Positions 49,301 to 50,976 of a stretch of DNA of 50,976 nt are shown here, in pieces. The position numbers and the translations under genes are program-made. How positions within the stretch are numbered: position 1 is the stretch's first letter; every line of letters starts with the position of its first letter. The notes beneath the pieces are model-generated. The model did no database searches, was not told where the DNA came from, and saw nothing but the letters and a program-made list of their open reading frames with translations. Origin of the DNA: Bacteroidota bacterium (GTDB lineage Bacteria > Bacteroidota > Ignavibacteria > Ignavibacteriales > Ignavibacteriaceae); NCBI GenBank assembly GCA_022573715.1, contig JACZTL010000022.1, positions 1 to 50,976 of the forward strand, read 5' to 3'.

Positions 49301-50221
49301 AACGATGAAATAATAGAAATAATTACAAAAGACGATATTGAAAAGATAGTTTTAAATAGAATCAAAAAAACCAAGGTAAATATTGTCGGAGATGCAGACC
49401 TTCTTAATAAACACCTGAATGAACTTTCAGAATTAACAGGACTTGAAAACGTAAAAAAATCTGTTGAAAAACTGATTAGCAGTCTCAAAGTTGCAAAACT
49501 TCGTAAAGAAAGGGGATTGCAGGTAATCCCTAAAAATCTCCATTCTGTATTTATGGGAAATCCCGGAACCGGTAAAACAACAATTGCCAGGCTGTTAAGT
49601 AAAATTTATAAAGAGATGGGAATACTGGAAAAAGGTCACTTGGTCGAAGTAGACAGAACGGGTCTTGTTGCCGGTTTCGTAGGACAAACCGCCGCTAAAA
49701 CAGAGGCAGTGATTGAAAACGCTTTTGGCGGAACTTTATTTATAGACGAAGCATATTCACTTGCAAGAGGAGGTAATGATTTCGGACAGGAAGCTATTGA
49801 AACACTTATAAAAAGAATGGAAGACTACAAGGGTAAGTTTGTAGTAATTGTTGCAGGCTACACTAATGAAATGAAAGAGTTTATTGATTCAAATCCGGGT
49901 CTGCAGTCACGTTTTACAAATTACTTTTCTTTTGAAGATTACACACCAAGACAAATGCTTGAAATTGCGCTTGTTATCAGCAGCAAAAACGGTTATCAAT
50001 TAGATGAAGGTGCTTGGCAGTTGTTCCTTGATACTTTTACAAAACTTTATGATGAAAGAGATAAAAACTTTGGTAACGCACGCACGGTAAGAAATATCCT
50101 TTACAAGGCAATAAGCAACCAGGAAGAAAGAATTTTAACACTTGTTGATTTAAGCGACGAGGATCTAACAAAAATAACTTTTGAGGATGTGGAGAAGATA
50201 GACTATTCTGAGTTGAAATAA
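46334..50221 (+). CDS. TPR-like protein with three tandem CbxX/EccA-type AAA+ ATPase modules
   Basis: The product is 1295 residues. Residues ~10-150 and ~180-255 are helical, TPR-like repeats. Residues ~280-420 form a beta-rich domain I do not recognise (YKILSAKTYNL through VCTRWFAIGG). Three AAA+ modules of ~285 residues follow, with Walker A GNPGTGKTT at 501, GSPGTGKTT at 786 and GNPGTGKTT at 1075. Each has a Walker B FIDEAY or LIDEAY about 60 residues later, the CbxX hallmark DFGQEAI, SNPGLKSRFT or SNPGLQSRFT (arginine-finger region) and a sensor-2 GNARLVR or GNARTVR. All three look catalytically complete. Relatives are SpoVK, CbbX (Rubisco activase) and EccA of ESX secretion, usually with one or two modules. 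No signal peptide is present. No secretion or Rubisco genes are nearby. Confidence 0.85.
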   Translation: METISEDYNTILEEAYEHLRQGRYRMALTSAKKVYEENSDDFNAASCLAWAYLENGEPAEALEMANYAVEIGGDDVNPRLYRGYMLMRMSVFEGAIADLDWTISKKPNLLSWAHLNKAKALAGLGRYFEGLEEIEKAIKIDKKDSEKLLQIKKWLQITLGYGEGFLKGIFSKKRAYLKEGLLALKQKEYWLSLWSAKKILDTPSLKGEFTEAYIMELESLFGMFQFRQAHSIAEELKPNLSGDKYFDNIYQRILKAIPQSDIVSAPPVTVQQNNFRTNFEESDNRLYKILSAKTYNLTENLRTNKRTYLLEFNEDATKYIGVEVVSENPFYSNKTVELDGLAVWKLNGVEVGSHQFLLTMEKDWKIIEFTQSWGTETPGFWSRGQGSVDIHLDNQKVCTRWFAIGGSDVVNFEDIKYLEEDSKKLEMPDIKLPEEVIIEKPKPIKTESLKELLDDLDNYVGLESVKESMKDFVAYLEFIRDREKSGLKTDEDISVNSIFLGNPGTGKTTIARLMGKIFKAMGLLKNGHVIEVDRTSLVGQYIGATAQMTEKVINESIGGLLFIDEAYTLIKPDNPQDFGQEAIDVLLKRMEDRKGEFVVIAAGYPDKMQSFINSNPGLKSRFTRVFYFDDYTPDQLQSIFELIAEKEDYEIKEDAKTILKKELISLYRKRDESFGNARLVRQIFNESKIQLSKRYLTIPTVERTKEVMSTICSVDIEAALKTNVKGIVNIGIDEDNLKKALDKLNDLCGLDSIKREINELVKLARLYCEQGENLLDKFSSHFVFLGSPGTGKTTVARIFSEIYSALGILPKGHLVETDRHGLVAGYIGQTAQKTTEMIDKAIGGTLLIDEAYSLVKTDNGGSDFGQEAIDTLLKRMEDDKGRFVVIAAGYTEEMRSFLKSNPGLKSRFTKELVFDDFTPGELLEIMNNYIEMKGHKFDKSAIEPLVKYFNETYRTRDKSFGNARLVRNISEEILRAHLLRIADIPSEKRNDEIIEIITKDDIEKIVLNRIKKTKVNIVGDADLLNKHLNELSELTGLENVKKSVEKLISSLKVAKLRKERGLQVIPKNLHSVFMGNPGTGKTTIARLLSKIYKEMGILEKGHLVEVDRTGLVAGFVGQTAAKTEAVIENAFGGTLFIDEAYSLARGGNDFGQEAIETLIKRMEDYKGKFVVIVAGYTNEMKEFIDSNPGLQSRFTNYFSFEDYTPRQMLEIALVISSKNGYQLDEGAWQLFLDTFTKLYDERDKNFGNARTVRNILYKAISNQEERILTLVDLSDEDLTKITFEDVEKIDYSELK

Positions 50222-50265
50222 CTACATGTTCCAAGTAAGAATTTAGTTGCCAAAAAATAAATAAA

Positions 50266-50373
50266 TTATCTCAGCCAATAACCCACACCTGCACCAATAA
50301 ATGTTACAACAGTAAACAATACAGCCAAAATTGCCCAATGCTGATCAGCAGAAATTAATGTACTTGTAAACAT
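50266..50373 (-). CDS. 35-residue single-span membrane peptide
   Basis: The frame from ATG 50373 encodes a short polar N-terminus (MFTSTLISADQHW) and one membrane helix (AILAVLFTVVTFIGAGVGYW), ending in Leu-Arg. An AAGGAG ribosome-binding site lies 5 nt before the ATG, stronger than for most genes in this window, which supports real translation. The size and single helix recall small accessory subunits of membrane complexes. I do not recognise a family. It is downstream of the peroxiredoxin gene on the same strand, after a hairpin. Confidence 0.65.
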   Translation of the reverse strand: MFTSTLISADQHWAILAVLFTVVTFIGAGVGYWLR

Positions 50374-50410
50374 TTATACTCCTTATTAATAAATAAAATT
50401 GTTGGAAATA

Positions 50411-50461
50411 TAACGTGTTTTACAGTCGTTGCCGTATGCGGTCGGCTGCAACGATTAGTTA
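50411..50461 (-). other. attC-like or terminator-like imperfect hairpin 3' of the peroxiredoxin gene
   Basis: TCGTTGC (50426-50432) pairs with GCAACGA (50448-50454), with an inner CCG/CGG continuation interrupted by a bulge. The ends TAAC (50411-50414) and GTTA (50458-50461) also pair. Bulged arms and AAC/GTT ends recall attC sites, but the core 7-mers do not match RYYYAAC/GTTRRRY well. No T-run follows on the minus strand. Confidence 0.35.
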
Positions 50462-50469
50462 GCAATTTT

Positions 50470-50976
50470 TCATTTTGGTTGCTTAACAATTCTCAAATAA
50501 GGTTTTACTGTTTCCCAACCTTCTTGAAACATTGTTTCAGCCTCTTCATTGGAAACAGCGGGTAAGATGATTACATCGTCACCATCTTTCCAATTTACAG
50601 GGGTGGCTACTTTGTACTTTGCTGTTAACTGCATAGAATCAAGGACTCTTAAGATCTCATCGAAATTACGTCCTGTCGACATTGGATAGGTTAACATTAA
50701 TTTAATCTTTTTATCTGGACCAATAATAAATACTGATCGAACTGTCGCATTTGTCATCGCTGTGCGTCCTTCTGATGTACCTTCTTCTTCAGCAGGTAGC
50801 ATGTTATATAATTTTGCAACAGCTAAATCACTATCACCTATCATTGGATAATTAACAGCGTGCCCTTGAGTTTCTTCTATATCCTTAGCCCATTCAGTAT
50901 GGTCTTCCACTGGATCAACACTTAAACCAATAATTTTACAATTCCTCTTTGTAAATTCGGGCTCCAAACCAGCCAT
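50470..50976 (-). CDS. 1-Cys peroxiredoxin (Prx6 type), N-terminus beyond the window
   Basis: The 168 visible residues are the C-terminal three quarters of a Prx6-like thiol peroxidase: GLSVDPVEDHTEWAKDI, FIIGPDKKIKLMLTYPMSTGRNFDEILRVLDS and KYKVATPVNWKDGDDVIILP. The peroxidatic Cys, usually in PVCTTE, lies upstream past 50976, so the Met at the edge is internal and not the start. The enzyme reduces H2O2 and organic peroxides in the cytosol. The gene ends at 50470, just before an attC-like hairpin. Confidence 0.93.
   Translation of the reverse strand: MAGLEPEFTKRNCKIIGLSVDPVEDHTEWAKDIEETQGHAVNYPMIGDSDLAVAKLYNMLPAEEEGTSEGRTAMTNATVRSVFIIGPDKKIKLMLTYPMSTGRNFDEILRVLDSMQLTAKYKVATPVNWKDGDDVIILPAVSNEEAETMFQEGWETVKPYLRIVKQPK

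Noticed and set aside
46334-50221. ESX/type VII secretion locus, from EccA-like modules
   Set aside because: No EccB-E, WXG100 or PE/PPE-like genes are near, and relatives of this AAA+ type occur in many unrelated contexts.

Overview
The window is an AT-rich bacterial chromosome segment that most resembles the Ignavibacteria/Chlorobi side of the FCB group. The evidence is gene content: a Chlorobium-like malate dehydrogenase, secreted Asp-box (BNR) proteins, a standalone S23/four-helix-bundle protein, a TIGR02757 protein and a CIRCE-controlled groESL. Weak or absent Shine-Dalgarno sites and several TTG/GTG starts also fit. This is inference from recognised protein families, without a database search. 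The first ~1.55 kb is visibly richer in G+C and differs in character from the rest.

Layout. 1-1550: an ORF-less group II intron remnant, a tiny ORF, an attC-like imperfect palindrome and an OsmC-family gene. This block meets the helicase gene uvrD/pcrA at a sharp junction that removes the helicase's C-terminal third. 3371-8418: ferritin, convergent with a nuoABCDEF operon on the minus strand. 8685-14199: a GT39-like membrane glycosyltransferase, a deleted beta-CASP nuclease pseudogene, two envelope proteins and an RsbW-like kinase. 14200-17040: two head-to-head malate dehydrogenase paralogues and rplU-rpmA. 17240-26110: a long minus-strand run of cbs, metB-like, an outer membrane protein, an orphan DNA methyltransferase, xseA, xseB, dxs, a Gfo/Idh oxidoreductase and a decayed response regulator.

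26275-35396: an Asp-box lipoprotein, def-fmt, a molybdopterin oxidoreductase with a DUF1330 protein, a toxin-antitoxin locus whose RelE toxin carries a nonsense codon, an M29-type aminopeptidase, the S23 protein, a TIGR02757 protein and an M23 peptidase. 35524-41670: pdxJ, groESL under CIRCE, and a 1026-residue secreted Asp-box protein. 41745-46154: a DUF1697 protein, an acyl-ACP desaturase bracketed by 104-bp direct repeats with terminators, and pncA-pncB for NAD salvage. 46334-50976: a 1295-residue protein with TPR-like repeats and three CbxX/EccA-type AAA+ modules, a 35-residue membrane peptide, an attC-like hairpin and a truncated 1-Cys peroxiredoxin.

The genes serve core metabolism: respiration, TCA cycle, isoprenoids, sulfur amino acids, NAD and B6. 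Overlaid on them is a set of short palindromic dispersed repeats, several of which sit inside the loops of other palindromes or inside coding ends. The most system-like candidates are the triple AAA+ protein, the repeat-in-repeat nests, the repeat-flanked desaturase, and the possible integron-cassette/group II intron block at the left edge. No tRNA, rRNA or CRISPR array was recognised.
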